In this document: positions 48,251 to 60,727 of the stretch, piece by piece
Layout of the letters: each line of letters opens with the position of its first letter
Position numbering within the stretch: the first letter of the stretch is position 1
NCBI GenBank assembly: GCA_032622095.1
Contig: CP136063.1
Span: 267,587,426-267,651,425 of the forward strand
Source of the DNA: Siphonodentalium dalli
Lineage: Eukaryota; Mollusca; Scaphopoda; Gadilida; Siphonodentaliidae
Direction: 5' to 3'
DNA: 64,000 nucleotides
Translations under genes and position numbers: made by a program
Notes under the pieces: generated by a model
Seen by the model: the letters and a program-made list of their open reading frames with translations, nothing else
What the model was told of the DNA's origin: nothing
Database searches by the model: none

Positions 48251-48642
48251 CCCTTTACCCAACAAAATGGCCAAAACCGGCCAAATAAAGCTTCAACAGC
48301 CTAAAATATCTTCCGTCTGTCTCAATAGAACCATACAAATATGGATATCATTGGAACTGGCTCCTTGACCACATTGTGATAGTTACAGTTATGCCCTGTG
48401 CCAATGCATTCTCTTATATATGCGAGTCGACCATAGGTCGCCTCGCATATATAAGAGAATGCATTGGCCTAAAAAAAATCTTTTTTTAACACTTTTTACC
48501 ATTTTTTCTTACATTCTTTAACAATTTTATAATTTTTAATGTGTTAAGCCAATGCATTCTCTTATATATGCGAGGCGACCTATGGTCGACTCGCATATAT
48601 AAGAGAATGCATTGGCACAGGGCCCTTCTGTTGGGTAAAGGG
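48251..48642. mobile_element. TTAA hairpin MITE, CCCTTTACCCAACA subfamily, copy b
   Basis: CCCTTTACCCAACA and TGTTGGGTAAAGGG lie just inside TTAA (48247-48250 and 48643-48646). It holds two near-perfect hairpins (about 48395-48472 and 48546-48620), each with arms gccaatgcattctcttatat followed by gcgag, which makes it the best-preserved copy. It is the reverse of 39118-39403. Confidence 0.9.
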
Positions 48643-49049
48643 TTAAAAATGTACATGACAATAGACAAGGATCTGTCTGAATATTGGTTGATTCATTTAA
48701 ATTTCTCAATCTCAACGTTAACCCTTTCTTTACAGAATAACTCATTGATGAGTAGTTTCTTTAGGAAATGTTCAGATAATAAATTCAACAGACTGCCATT
48801 TGTTGAACTTGTTATCTAAACATTTCCCACCAACAAAAATTAATCCTTCTGCACTTTTGTTATCTTTTTGTCTGTCTGTTGTCTGCTTAAATTTCTTTAA
48901 CATCCCTCAAAATGAATAATAGACCATTCCAATGTATATTTTTTGGACTGGGTGGGGGAATCCATTTCATAAAGAAAAGACAATGAAATGAAATAACTAG
49001 ATAAGCTGCTTCTGTTTGATTGTTTGATGGTCAGCATTAATTATAACGA

Positions 49050-49520
49050 AGTTAGGGGGGGGGGGTATACTGGAGTCGGCTTGTCCGTTGTCTGTCCGTC
49101 CGTGGACACAAATTTGTCCGGAGTTTTTCTCAGTCGTTTTTTAATCAATTTCCGTGACACTTGGCACAGACATCAACCACCATGGGAACCTGTGCACCTG
49201 CGATTATGACGCCTGTCAGACTTTTTTTGTGTGGAGTTATTCCCCTTTTTCGACTTAGAAATTTTTTCGCAACATACATAATTTTGTCAGAGCTTTTTTT
49301 CAGAGCTTCCTACATTTTTCGGTCAATGTTTTTTAATCTTGGCACTGATACACTGTACATTTTTCGGTCAATAGGTTTAAGATTAGGGTTATAGTTGTAC
49401 ACCTGCAATGGGAACTGTTATTTTATTATTTTAACTAAATGTTTACTGACATGTGAAACATCTTAGTATTTTAAAAACAGGGGGGTATCCGTAGTCCCAT
49501 TGGGACAGTCACACCTCTAG
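49050..49520. repeat. Dispersed repeat shared with 39640-40015
   Basis: It follows the same order of phrases as 39640-40015 (tggagtcggcttgtccg, acacaaatttgtccggagtt, accaccatgggaacctg, gtagtcccattgggac). The telomere-like stretch here is decayed (aagattagggttatagtt). Non-coding. Confidence 0.65.
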
Positions 49521-49589
49521 TTAATTTAGAAAGTTATTCATGTGTCTGAATATTATGTCACGCTTTTTTCTATACCCCTACTTTTTGAA

Positions 49590-52500
49590 GATTATCCGTC
49601 CATCTGGACATAACCCAGAGTGGGTTATTGGTTCTCAACGGAATTTGGTATAGAGGTTCGCCATCAGTAGTGCTTTAAAAATAGGGTGTAATGACATTAA
49701 AATTTTCCATTCTACGAGTTATCCTTTGTTAATCTGGAAATTATGATTTTCTGCCTGTCAATGCTGATATTTCAGCCTTGGTTTAAATATTAGATCTCAA
49801 TGAAATTTGGTGTGGTCAAGTGGATGGTCACTTTCATGTTTCGAGTTACCCTTTGTTTATTTGGAAATAGCTTTCAGTGGTCTGAATATATATCTCAGCC
49901 TACCAATTTTGGCTCAACTTGACAAAGTCATGATTGAGCTATTGCCATGTGTTGGTCTCCGTTGTCCATTCATGCATGCATCCATCAACAGTTTCCTTTG
50001 GCACACCCTACAGGCTACATCACTCATCCAATCGTCACCAAACTTCATATGGATCCTCGATGTGAGCTTACATTTTTCCCCGAATTCTGATAAAAACATG
50101 GCTGCCAGTGGCCATCTTGTATTTAACATTTTGATCCATCGGCACACCCTGCAGCCCACAATTATTGGCAAAATGTTTAGAAAATTTACAGACATGTTTG
50201 GGATCAGCTAAAGATGAGAGCTATTGAATTTGAATGATTTTTTATGAAAAACATGACTGCGGGCAGCCATCTTGTATTTTACTCTTTGCATGACTAAAGC
50301 CTTTGGCACACCATACAGGCCACATCCCTGATCCGATCATCATTTCATTGAAAAAACATGGTTGTATTTTACTCTTTGCATGACTAATTAGCATACCGTA
50401 CAGGTCACATCTCTCATCCGATCATCACCAAACTTCATATGGATCCTCAGAGTGACCTCTGGTTGGGAGCTTAAAATGTTTCCGAATTCTGGTAAACAAA
50501 AAATATGACCCCTAGATGCCATCTTGAATTTCACATTTGGATCCATCGGCACACTCCGGAGCCCACAATTATTGGTGAAATGTTTTGTAAATTAACAGGC
50601 ATATTTGGGATCACCTCTAGATGGGAGCTATTGAATTTAAATGATTTTCCATGAAAAACATTGCTGCCAGCAGCCATCTTGAATTTTACTCGTTGCATGA
50701 CTACACCCCTTTGGCACACCCACGTCTCTCATCCGATCGTCACTAAACATCATATGGAGCAATTTTGGCACCTCTAGATGGGAGACTTTGATTTTTAAGC
50801 TCAAGTTTGAGTTATTGCCATGGGTCGTCGTCCATCCGTCAACAATTTCCGTTAGCACACCATACAGACATCTGTCATCCAATCGTCACCAAACTTCAAA
50901 TTGAGCCTCAGCTTGACCTCTAGATGGGAGCTTACAATTTTTTCTAAATTCTCTACAGGATAAAGATATTCATTCAATTTGACTCCATCGAGTCCATCAA
51001 TTGGCATACCCTGCAGCCTATAATTATTGGCGAAATATTTTGAAACGTTACAGGCATGTTTGGGATCATCTCCAGATGGGAGCTATTGAATTTGAATTAT
51101 TTTCAATGAAAACATGGCCACCAGCAATCATCTTGGAATTTACTCTTTGTATGACTAAATCCTTCGGCCACCTCCCTCATCCGATCATCACCAAACTTCT
51201 GGATCTTCAGGGTGACATCTAGATGGGAGCTATCAAATTTTTTAATTTCATTTCAACTTTCCGCATTCCTAATCGCTTCATTGACTGCAACACATGAAAT
51301 TACCCCCATCCATGCTACAGTGTCATTCACACTTTCATACTCTTCACCTGGCTTAATCCTTGGGCACACCCTACAGGCAACAGCCTTCATCTGATCATCA
51401 TCAATCTTCAAATGAATCTTCGGGGTCACCTTTCGATGAGAGATATAAAAAAATTCTGAATATCGTTGAAAAAAACATGGCCACCAGCAGCCATCTTGTA
51501 TTTTACTCTTTGTATGACTAAATCCTTTGGCACATCCTTTGGCCACCTCCCTCATCTGATCATCACCAAACTTCATATGGATCTTCAGGGTGACATCTAG
51601 ATGGGAGCCATCAATTAGCTCCGAAATTAGTTAACAAACATGGTCGCAGCAGACATCTTGGATTTCAAATTTAAAACCATCAGCACACCCTGCAGCTGAT
51701 ATTTATTGGAGAATTGTTTTGAAAATGTACAGGCATGTTTAGGATCACCTTGAGATGGGAGCTATCAAATTTGAGAAATTTTAAATTAAAACATGGCCAT
51801 CTTTGATTTTATTCTTTGCATGACTAAATCCTTTGGCACACCCTACAGAGTACACCCCTCATCCAATCATCACTATACTTCATATGGATCTTTTGGGTGA
51901 CCACTAGATGGGAGCCATCAATTTGTTACGAATTTCATTGAAAATCGTGGCTGTCAGTGGCCATCTTGGATTTTACTCTTTGTGTGACTAAATCCTTTGG
52001 CACAACCTACTTGGATTGTACTCTTTGCATGACTAATCCTTTGGCACACCCTACAGACCACATCCCTCATCCGATTGTCACCAAACTTCATATTAATATT
52101 TGGAGTGACCACAAGATGGGGGCTATCAATTATTTTTAAATTTCATTTCAACTCCACATTCCCAATCACTTCATTGACTGTAACACATCAAATTACCTCA
52201 TCCAAGTTGAGCCTCAGTGTCATTCACACTTTCATACTCTTTGCATGACTAAATACTTTGGCACACCCTATAGGCAACATCCTTCATCTGGTCATCATCA
52301 AACTGCATATGGATCCTCGGAGTGACCTCTAGTTGGGAGGTTACCATTTTTTTCCCGAGTTCTGTTAAAAACATGGTAACCAGCAGCCAACTGTGATTTT
52401 ACTCTTTATATATATATCTCTGTATATATTCTGGTTATAGACGCACTGGTCCAGTAAATTCAGGATTGTCGTTCACGGCCATGTTTCTCAAAGAAATTCT

Positions 52501-53900
52501 GAAAAAAAATAATTGCTCCCACTCAGAGATCCGTATGAAGTTTCGTGATGATTCTTGTTCAGATAACAAACGACCTCATTTCCCACCAATGAATAGAAAT
52601 CATATGAATACAATGAATACAATCATATTATACTACCTGATGTCCCCGAACGTGCTATTTAGGAATTTCTTTGTGATCACCTCCGTCTGGGCAGAATATA
52701 CAGCGTCTGGACAAATTTTGTTTGGTCTGTCCAGAAACATGCCTATATGAGTGTATATGAGCGAGGTCGAGGACACGGTCACACGTGAAATTGACCTGCC
52801 CATATTTTCATTGAAAATCATGGCCGCCAGTGGCAATCTTGGATTTTACTCTTTGTGTGACTAAATCCTTTGGCACACCCTACTTGGATTGTACTCTTTT
52901 CATGACTAATCCTTTGGCACACCCTAGAGACCACATCCCTCATCCGATTGTCACCAACTTCATATTAATCTTTGGGGTGACCACAAGATGGGAGCTATCA
53001 AATTTTTTGTATTTCATTTAAAATTTCCGCATTCCTAATTGCTTCATTGACTGTAACACATCAAATTACCCCATCCAAGTTGGACTACAGCGTCATTCAC
53101 ACTTTCATACTCTTCGCATGACTAAATCCTTTGGCACACCCTATAGGCAACGTCCTTCATCTGGTCATCATCAAACTGCATATGGATCCCCGGAGTGACC
53201 TCTAGTTGGGAGGTTACCATTTTTTCCGAATTCTGTTAAAAACATGGCAACCAGCAGCCATCTTTGATTTTATTTTTTATATCAGTTTTTTTATTAAATC
53301 CTTTAGCACACCCTACAGGTCACATCTCTCATCACCAAACTTCATATGGATATTCAGGGTGACCTCTAGATGGGGAACTATCTATTTTTTTTCAAAATTT
53401 CAGTGGAAAAACTTGGGCGCAAGCGGTATGAAGTTTCGTGATGATTGGATGAGGGATGTGGCCTGTAGGGTGCTTCGAAGGATTTAGTCGTAAAAGAGTA
53501 AAAACCAAGATGGCCGCTGGTGGCTATGTTTATCAACGAAATTCAGAAAAATTTGTTCCGTATGACCTATGGTGATGATCGGATGAATGATGTGGTCTGT
53601 GCCAAAGGATTTACTCATGCAAGAGTAAAATCTGGTGGCCATGTTTTTCATTGAAAACTGTTCAAATTCGATCCAACCTAGAGGTGATCCTAAACATGCC
53701 TGTAATTTTTCAAAAACAATTCTGCAGGGTGTGCCGATGGATTAAAGTTTGAAATCCAAGATGGCTGCTGGTGGCCATGTTTGTTTAACAAATTTCGGAA
53801 AACATCAATGGCTCCCTCTAGAGGTCACCCGAAGATCCATGTGAAATGTGACCTGTACGGTGTGCAAACGGACATGGTTGACGGACATCGCAAAATCATG
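49590..53900. repeat. Field of degenerate ~190-bp repeats
   Basis: Dozens of imperfect units carry the phrases tttggcacaccctacagg, ccgatcatcaccaaacttca, tatggatcttcagggtga, tctagatgggagctat and catcttggattttactcttt. Copies from about 53430 onward are inverted, for example gatgattggatgagggatgt. The frames through it are short and broken. A 260-bp insert-like block at 52540-52800 belongs to another repeat. No host gene was found in it. Confidence 0.8.
52540..52800 (+). repeat. Dispersed repeat, copy 1 (gaatatacagcgtc family)
   Basis: The phrases aaacgacctcatttcccacc, tttaggaatttctttgtgat, gaatatacagcgtctggaca and ccagaaacatgcctatatga recur in the same order at 54055-54260. It is embedded in the degenerate repeat field. 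Confidence 0.65.
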
Positions 53901-54049
53901 CTTATTTAACCATTTCGATACTGAATACTGACTACATGTATAGCAATCTCTACCAGAGCGCTCCATGCAGTCATACTTCCTCATCGAGTCATCAAGGGAG
54001 ATCAACATTGCATAGAGTTTTGGAGAGTAGTTCCTTCAGGAAGTGTTCA

Positions 54050-54550
54050 GATAAAAAAACAAACGACTTTATTTCCCACCAATGAATTATGAATAGAAAT
54101 CATTCTTATATTATACTAGCTGATGTGACCGACTTCGTCCGGACTATTTAGGGATTTCTTTTATGATCGCCTCTGTCTGGGAAGAATATACAGCGTCCGG
54201 ACAAACTGTTGTTCGGTCGGTCCAGAAACATGCCTATATATGAGTGTATATGAGTGATGTCAAGTCAAGGACCCGGTCGCACGTGAAATTGGACCCGACC
54301 AAATGGTTCCCGGGATCAAAGTAGGCCTAGCTACATACCAAATTTGAGTCGGATCGGTCGAGGTCCAGAAAGATGCCTATATAATATGAGCGAGGCCAAG
54401 GACACGGTCGCACGTGAATTTGACCCGCCCATATTGTTTTCGGGATAAAAGTAGGCCTACATACCAAATTTGAGTCGGATCGGTGGAGCAGTTATCGAGT
54501 CTACAACACACATACATACATACTCACATACAGACAGAAGTTCCAAAAAT
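54050..54550 (+). repeat. Dispersed repeat, copy 2, with internal duplication
   Basis: This is a longer copy of 52540-52800. The tail is itself duplicated: acacggtcgcacgtgaa, then taggccta-cataccaaattt and gagtcggatcggt each occur twice (about 54270-54360 and 54395-54485). It ends in caca-tacatacatac simple repeats and resembles the untranslated tail of a retroelement. Confidence 0.65.
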
Positions 54551-55024
54551 ATATAATACTAGCAGATTAGCCCGAGACTGGCGGGATTGGTCCCATGGCT
54601 TTGGTGGATCCATTAATTTTTGTTTTTCAAGGTAACCCCGTACAGGCACTACCCACACGTCCTACATGGTCAATGACGTCGCCCGTTAAAGCGGCACCTT
54701 ATGACGTCATACAGATAAAGCCTCTCGGCGATGACGTCAATAACGGTATGATTACGGACAAACTCAAAAATTATCAAATTATGCTAGCCCCCCCCCCCCC
54801 CCTGCTGCTGAAAATTACAATGTATTTTACATGTCTGGACACAGACATAAGAATCACACTACACAAAAACAGGCTTGTATGCGGATGTCTGTCGTCTGCT
54901 TACATTTCCCGAACACCCCCTCCAGATATAATAATAGACTAGTCCAATGTGGGCCTATACCTTTATAACTGATGAAAAAATCAATTTAGTAAAGAAAGGG
55001 AGTAACAAATCTAAACTGAATTAA

Positions 55025-55552
55025 AGATACGGGCGGTGGTGGGTATGCTGTTAAAAATATTCACCCCCGTCAAAAACCGCCATAAACAGAAAGAATAGTA
55101 AAATATAGACATACTTTGTTCTTATACGAATCAGAAATATGGCATAATTTTAAACAGTATGTTATTGTCACCCCCCCCCCCCCCCCCTTTGTTATGTAAA
55201 CAAAAGCAAAACACGTTACGTTACTTGGCTTTTGTTTAGATCCGGATATGGTAAACATAAAGAACGTTATTTGTTACTGTTTTCCTGATATGGAAATAAT
55301 AAAGAGCGTTTATATAATTTTTGTGTGATTAACAAATAGAATTGCGCTGCGTTAATGTAAACAGAAGCACAACTTCTGTAACACGAGCAGGCTCTTGTTT
55401 ACGTACACCATCGTACGTCTTGACGACAATATACTATTTACGCGCTGATTATGTTTGGCATATGAACAAAACTATATATATTTTAATATTCCTTCTGTTG
55501 ATGGCTATTTGAACAAATATGAATATTTCTGCAATGAACGCCACCCGTGCCT
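55025..55552 (+). mobile_element. TTAA MITE, family P3, copy b
   Basis: It begins AGATACGGGCGGTGGTGGG and ends CCACCCGTGCCT, inside TTAA on both sides (55021-55024 and 55553-55556). It contains a poly-C run (about 55171-55187) in place of sequence present in the other copies. Non-coding. Confidence 0.85.
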
Positions 55553-55558
55553 TTAATT

Positions 55559-55750
55559 GAGCGTCCCCACGGATATATGATTGCGTTCAGTGATGTGTGA
55601 ATTATGGAGCGTCCCCATGGATATATGATTGCGTTCAGTGGTGTGTGAATTATGGAGCGTCCCCATGGATATATGATTGTGTTCAGTGATGTGTGAATTA
55701 TGGAGCGTCCCCATGGATATATGATTGTGTTCAGTGATGTGTGAATTATG
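55559..55750 (+). repeat. 48-bp tandem repeat, four copies
   Basis: The units start at 55559, 55607, 55655 and 55703 with gagcgtccccatggatatat. Differences are mostly cacgg/catgg and gattgcg/gattgtg, both CpG-type transitions. The array begins three bases after the TTAA of the preceding MITE. A minus-strand frame stays open through it only because 48 is divisible by three. Confidence 0.9.
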
Positions 55751-56113
55751 GAGAATCATCAAAATAAGAAGCAACAAACATATTGCACTGATGACGTCAT
55801 GATACATGTATTTTGAGCTGCACCTGGTCATGCTGATACACCAAACTCAGTCTGAGTGAACATAGACTACTGAACAGCCTTGCTTTCGATAATATTATAC
55901 TAATAGCAGAGTATCCAATTACTTTCAAAAACTATTCGGCTCTTCGTCAGTGCCAGCCAATCATAAATCGCGACAGGACACCGCCGAAGCCAACCAGATG
56001 AGAGTCACGTTGAACTTTTAATGACAAGAGTAAGTAGTGACGTCATACTGCGAAGAAAGTCCAATTTTCTGGTGTTGATACGAAGCTTAGATATCTGTAT
56101 GTCAAGCTGCAAA

Positions 56114-56423
56114 ACAGAGTTCAGTCCCCTCGCTACGGTATGACCGCTGTCGGCATGTGTATTTTCTTAATTAAATTTTAATTAAAATTAAATCTTTAAA
56201 TAATTAAAAAAAATATATTTTTAAGTGCATGTTTTGTCAGTTACAATTCATTCTGGCTTGATCTAGACAATTTTCAAATGAATATGGACAGTTCAGTTTC
56301 TCAGAATAATACAGAATGAATTATAGCCTACAAAAGTCTCAAATAAAACTGAGCGATTTCCTCTCATTTTGCGTATGTGCTGGCAGCGGCAAGTCCTGCA
56401 TATCAGGGGACTGAACTCTGCAT
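56114..56423. mobile_element. Inverted-repeat element in the likely 3' UTR of the EF-hand gene
   Basis: AGAGTTCAGTCCCCT near 56116 and its complement near 56405 bound about 300 bp. The pairing continues loosely through ccgctg-c-ggca words. On the minus strand it follows the stop codon of the EF-hand exon by about 170 bp. An ATTAAA word on that strand lies near 56176. Confidence 0.5.
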
Positions 56424-56589
56424 GGAACTTGTCTGAATGTTTTAGAAAACCAAACGCGTAGGTGTTTGAATAATCTGGGTTCACTCAAACTCCACGAAAC
56501 TGAATTGTTTCTTGGTCAACAGTTTTCTCAGTTTTTGTTCTGCGTCACTTTTAACGAACATGGAATGGAATGATTGTGTTGGGGCGACG

Positions 56590-56775
56590 TCACATGTCTG
56601 GGTTGCAATGCAGAAGACTGACTAGGAAGTCGTCATTCTTCACACCTTCCACAAATTCGGACCAGGAGATCTGACCATCCTTATCTGTGTCCAATTTACT
56701 GAAGTAGATCTCGGTCAGCGTTTCGGGGGAATCCTTATCTGAGCCAGGCAAACAGACGGTCATGCGAAACCACGC
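56590..56775 (-). CDS. EF-hand protein, terminal exon (neuronal calcium sensor type)
   Basis: On the minus strand an acceptor (ctcgtttcag) at 56776 precedes 61 codons and TGA, in phase 0. The exon begins AWFRMTVCLPG and then has one canonical EF-hand loop, DTDKDGQISWSE, with Asp at positions 1, 3 and 5 and Glu at 12, after the helix LTEIYFSKL. The end, FVEGVKNDDFLVSLLHC, parallels the end of the last EF-hand in hippocalcin and neurocalcin (FIRGAKSDPSIVRLLQC). The protein would bind calcium and relay it to membrane or cytosolic partners. The preceding exons were not found within 7 kb and probably lie past the window. The intron before it contains several TTAA elements. Another EF-hand family is possible. 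Confidence 0.75.
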   Translation of the reverse strand, partial: AWFRMTVCLPGSDKDSPETLTEIYFSKLDTDKDGQISWSEFVEGVKNDDFLVSLLHCNPDM

Positions 56776-56916
56776 CTGAAACGAGAGGAGAATTACGTGT
56801 TACTATATAGAAGCAAACACATCATTACGCGCGCTACGTGTATATTAAAATGAACAAATTCCTGCCATAGCGCTGTGGGATCTATTTATAGAATGTTAAT
56901 TATTGGGACACATTAA

Positions 56917-58509
56917 AAGTTGTAGTGCGACCCCGAGTACGAGCTGTAGTGCGACCCCGAGTCCGGTAAAAGATGTAGTTGAGAATTTCAATTTCGTTTA
57001 TTGGCGTTAACATTATGTCAATAATGTTGAATTTTGGTTTGTGATAAGCTATGCCAATTACAAATAACAGAAATGAAAAAGATTCTATAATTACAATCAT
57101 GGGTATATAATATATGATCTTGAGCGCGTTACCATTTCTGACTATGGTTTTCTTGTAAACCACCAACACGCCTGGAACGAGAACGGGAACAAGTGTGATA
57201 AACGGGCAGCGGTTAATGTTCTAAGTCCATTTCGGGCGGCGCGAATTTCGGCTAAAATTACCCTTAAATTCTTCGCCTCGAATTCTACTGGGTCATCGTT
57301 CGACCATTCCTGCGACTAAATTTGATTTAAAAAAAAATATTTACTATTTTTTGTTTAAAGGGATACTGTACTCAAATGTTGTTGTTGGTTTCTATAGTCT
57401 CTGAGTCGTAGAATATATAAGGTAACCAGATTTCCATTATTTTAAAGTCTGTTGAGTACGAAGTAATGTTATAACGGATGGAAGATTAGCCGGAATGCGA
57501 AATTGTCGTTGTCGATTAATTTTTGGACAGTTTTCAAGCAAATATATAAAATAAATGTGTTATATTATATGCATAGTAGTCCGATATACTCATTTAAGTC
57601 ACTGTATAGTCACTAGTCAGTGAGCGGCTTGAGTTTACGCCCCGTATCAACATATTTTTTTACACGATCATGTGTGCCACATGTTGCCCAATCCACTATC
57701 CGTGAATTATTTTGATCACGTCTTGTACACGGAAATTCGTAATTTATATCAAATTTTTAGATTTGATTTTAAGATAACCTACTAACCTGAAGGTTTACAG
57801 AATACATCTTCGACTCAAATTACTTAGTTTTCTATATATTATTGATATTAGATCGTTGTTATCACCAGGAATTTATTGAAAATGGCGTACCCCTTTAAAT
57901 CAAAAGTTTTGAACAACCAAAATGTGCGCGAAACGACGCGACCAAAGCGTCAATTGCGAGGACAGGATAGGACAAGAAAACCATAGTCAGAAATGGTAAC
58001 GCCCCCAAGATCATATTATTAGCCATAAATATAAATTATAATATAAATTATATTGGTTACATGAATGCACCGCCTCAGAATTCCGTTAAAACAACTAATC
58101 CTTCAAATTATTAAAAAAAACTACGGCTTATTACTGCTGGTTTTTCATTCACCAAACCAGAAAGCTTCTAAATGCGGATCAAAAATGGTGTTCCCGCCAT
58201 AAAATCTTCAAGTGTGCATGGCCCAGCCATTGTTCATACATAAACATCGAACGCAATTAACGCGCGGTCATAATAGTTACATACTGCAACTATAAGACAT
58301 CCAGCGAATACACCCCCCACGAAAACCCGAAATGTGTTGTGCTGCGAGATATCCCATCGCTATAGCTCCATTTGACACGGCCAGATTAGCCTTTCTACAA
58401 TATCCTAAAACAATAAAGCTTCTCAAATCATCGGCATAGTCAATAGAACATTCACGAACTTGGACATTCCAACTACAGCTTTTACCGGACTCGGGGTCGC
58501 AGTACAACT
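56917..58509. mobile_element. 1.6-kb TTAA-bounded element with long inverted repeats
   Basis: AAGTTGTAGTGCGACCCCGA and, at the right, a near-complement (tcggggtcgcagtacaactt) lie inside TTAA at 56913-56916 and 58510-58513. The left end carries a tandem duplication of the gtgcgaccccgagt word. A second inverted pair (ttaccatttctgactatggt at about 57130 and its exact complement at about 57980) lies further in. A P1 MITE is inserted in the middle. No transposase. Confidence 0.65.
57359..57894. mobile_element. TTAA MITE, family P1, copy b (nested, reverse)
   Basis: AGGGATACTGTACTCAA at the left and GGCGTACCCCT at the right lie inside TTAA (57355-57358 and 57895-57898). Its complement follows copy a at 13586 closely, for example gtcgaaggatgtattctgta against gtcgaagatgtattctgta. 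It is nested between the arms of the 1.6-kb element. Confidence 0.85.
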
Positions 58510-58514
58510 TTAAC

Positions 58515-59715
58515 GCGTCCAAAAATAACCGGAAAAACCAATGATCTATTTATAAAATCCCCATAGGACCACAATTTCTAAAATTTGTAGAACAGTATAC
58601 ACCGGTGGCGTTAATTATAGGATAGGATAGATTCTAATTGAGCGACGCGATCAGTGCGTTTACTCGAGTGTTTTCGGGGTTTTAATGACGGAGATAGACG
58701 AAGTCACCGGATGTGGAATCCATTAACATTGCCAAGTTCATTCGTTGCGAACACAATGACTACTTCAAATTCAATAGTATAGCGGAAATATGAAGTATTA
58801 TATAACAAGAATATGCATCATACAACAAACACACAGAACGTCTGGACTATGGAAATATATGGAAAAGTACCACATATTTACTATATGTGATGACATTTAA
58901 AGACGCAAAACAAACGGGAAGATCGACCCCTTATGTAGCATGACGGAATTCCGCGAGAATATTTTGGCGCTGTTTTAATTGAAAAAAAATGGTTAATACG
59001 GATAAATATGAAGATTTTTTCAAATAATGGCTGATAGGCATTTGTCAACCACATACATGTACATGCAATGGAGTTTCCAGGTCAGTATGTGACGAGATTA
59101 TGCTATAGGTCTTTCTGTGTGGTCAAATTCCATACTGCTAAATGGAAATTCTAATGCATCGATATAGTGGACAAATGCAGTAACACATCAATTCAATATT
59201 CTTTATTCTCAACACCTTAAGTGTAGACAGAGTAAATGTTTAACATAAGTATCAATACAAATTGTGCACATGGTTCGTGGTGAAGTGGTCCTGTTGGCGG
59301 GGTGGGGTGTGTCATAAAGGAATAGATTATTTCAGAAGCTGATAGGTGAACATAAAACACTATTATAAGGTTTATGCATCCAATTTTACAAAAACAAATG
59401 ATACATATCCCAGCATATCCCCTGCATATCCAGTGAGATATCATTTTCCCTGCAAGCTATTGTTTGTTTGTTGTGGAAGTCCCTCCTTTAGGTGAGGAGC
59501 ACCCCATTAATTGGGTATATAAGTGAGTTAAGAGATTATTTGTGTGTGTATATTAACACATAAGAGCTTTTGAGTTGAGCTTCCATATACATGTATACAT
59601 ATATGTACACGTATATATATATATTTTTTTTAAATATTACTATTTTGATTAAATTTTGTCGTATTGACAAGAATATTTACAAGTAGTTGTCTTGCCTGTA
59701 CAGCTCGGTTGCTTG
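58515..59715. other. Gene-free stretch
   Basis: AT-rich sequence with tatatgtacacgtatatata-type simple repeats near 59600. No exon with good splice sites was recognised on either strand. Confidence 0.4.
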
Positions 59716-59720
59716 CTGAG

Positions 59721-60322
59721 TTATATGTGATTGTCTGCTTCTGTTTTTAGAGTGTTTACTCTATGCACATGGATTGAGAATAAAAAAATTCTTGCCAGTT
59801 TTTCAGTTTGTCTTTTCTCTATATCAGTAAGGTTCCAATGTTCAAATTTTTTGCAATCTATAGTTAGCTGTGTTACGAGATCTGGTTGGTCAATATTGTA
59901 TGTGTCAGTAATGATTTTGGAAGGCATGATCTGAGTTTTTGTATGTAACATTGTCGTTGCTTATCAGTTTTTGTGCATTGTGACACGAAATGTGTTCTGT
60001 CCTCATCAGTTAGGTTACAGAGTGGGCATTCGGCAGAGATGAGATTTTGCCTGAATCTTTTTCTATTGATTTGTAGTAGGTAAGTGTCTGTCATCAGCCA
60101 TGTTTTTATAATAGCCTTTTTTTGTGGCAGCGGGGGATTGTTTCGATGATTCCCATACAAAGTGGCATTTGCTGCTTGAGTTTTTTTGTAATTTAATCAA
60201 TGCTAAAGTTGTTTTATTGGAAAACTCTTTGTCATTAATGTCATGCCAATATTGGTATATGGCTTTTTTACATATTGCTTTCCATTTGTTGGCATCTTCC
60301 TTTACACGAACCGAACATGTGT
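59721..60322 (-). pseudogene. Non-LTR retrotransposon C-terminal relic
   Basis: Reading the minus strand from about 60322: KEDANKWKAICKKAIYQYW, then, after a frameshift near 60150, KTWLMTDTYLLQINRKRF and the zinc knuckle CPLCNLTDEDRTHFVSQC (about 60030-59980). A further frameshift near 59950 leads to a tail with IEKRQTEKLARIF and a stop at 59721. The architecture matches the C-terminal third of the plus-strand element at 14757-17596, but the sequences differ, so they are different families. There is no reverse transcriptase domain in the window; the copy is 5' truncated. Confidence 0.75.
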
Positions 60323-60727
60323 TTTGGCAATTTGGCTGTAATACATTTTATGCTGAGGACAGTAAACTCTTGACTTTCGAGCCACTGTTGACATTCTGTA
60401 GACATATCTATGACATATCAGCTGTTAAGGAGGAGGTCAAGTGACCAATTTTGAATGAGGATTTCCAAGCAAATCTCCCAGCAAAAGTTTCATATGAAGC
60501 AGTTGTCTGGGAACTAAAGCAGCCATATAATTAAACATACATAACATTTAACTGGCGGCTGGGCTTGGTAAATAGGCATTTTTTGCTATAAATTTATTTT
60601 TGAGAATTTGTTTCTGGAATTACAACACTTGACCTAGTTTTGAAAAAAAAACAATAAAAATTTCAAAAATAAATACATCAACATTCTAATGGAACAAACA
60701 AAGTCCAAGCTGACTCACCAGATAAAT

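Noticed and set aside
54595-54942. 115-codon frame
   Set aside because: It ends in a poly-proline stretch coded by a poly-C tract and shows no family features. Probably chance.
58277-58522. 81-codon minus-strand frame
   Set aside because: It overlaps the inverted repeat of a TTAA element and has no recognisable domain.
59731-60444. Plus-strand frames over the right-hand retroelement relic
   Set aside because: The minus strand carries the zinc knuckle and RT-tail motifs; the plus frames are shadows.
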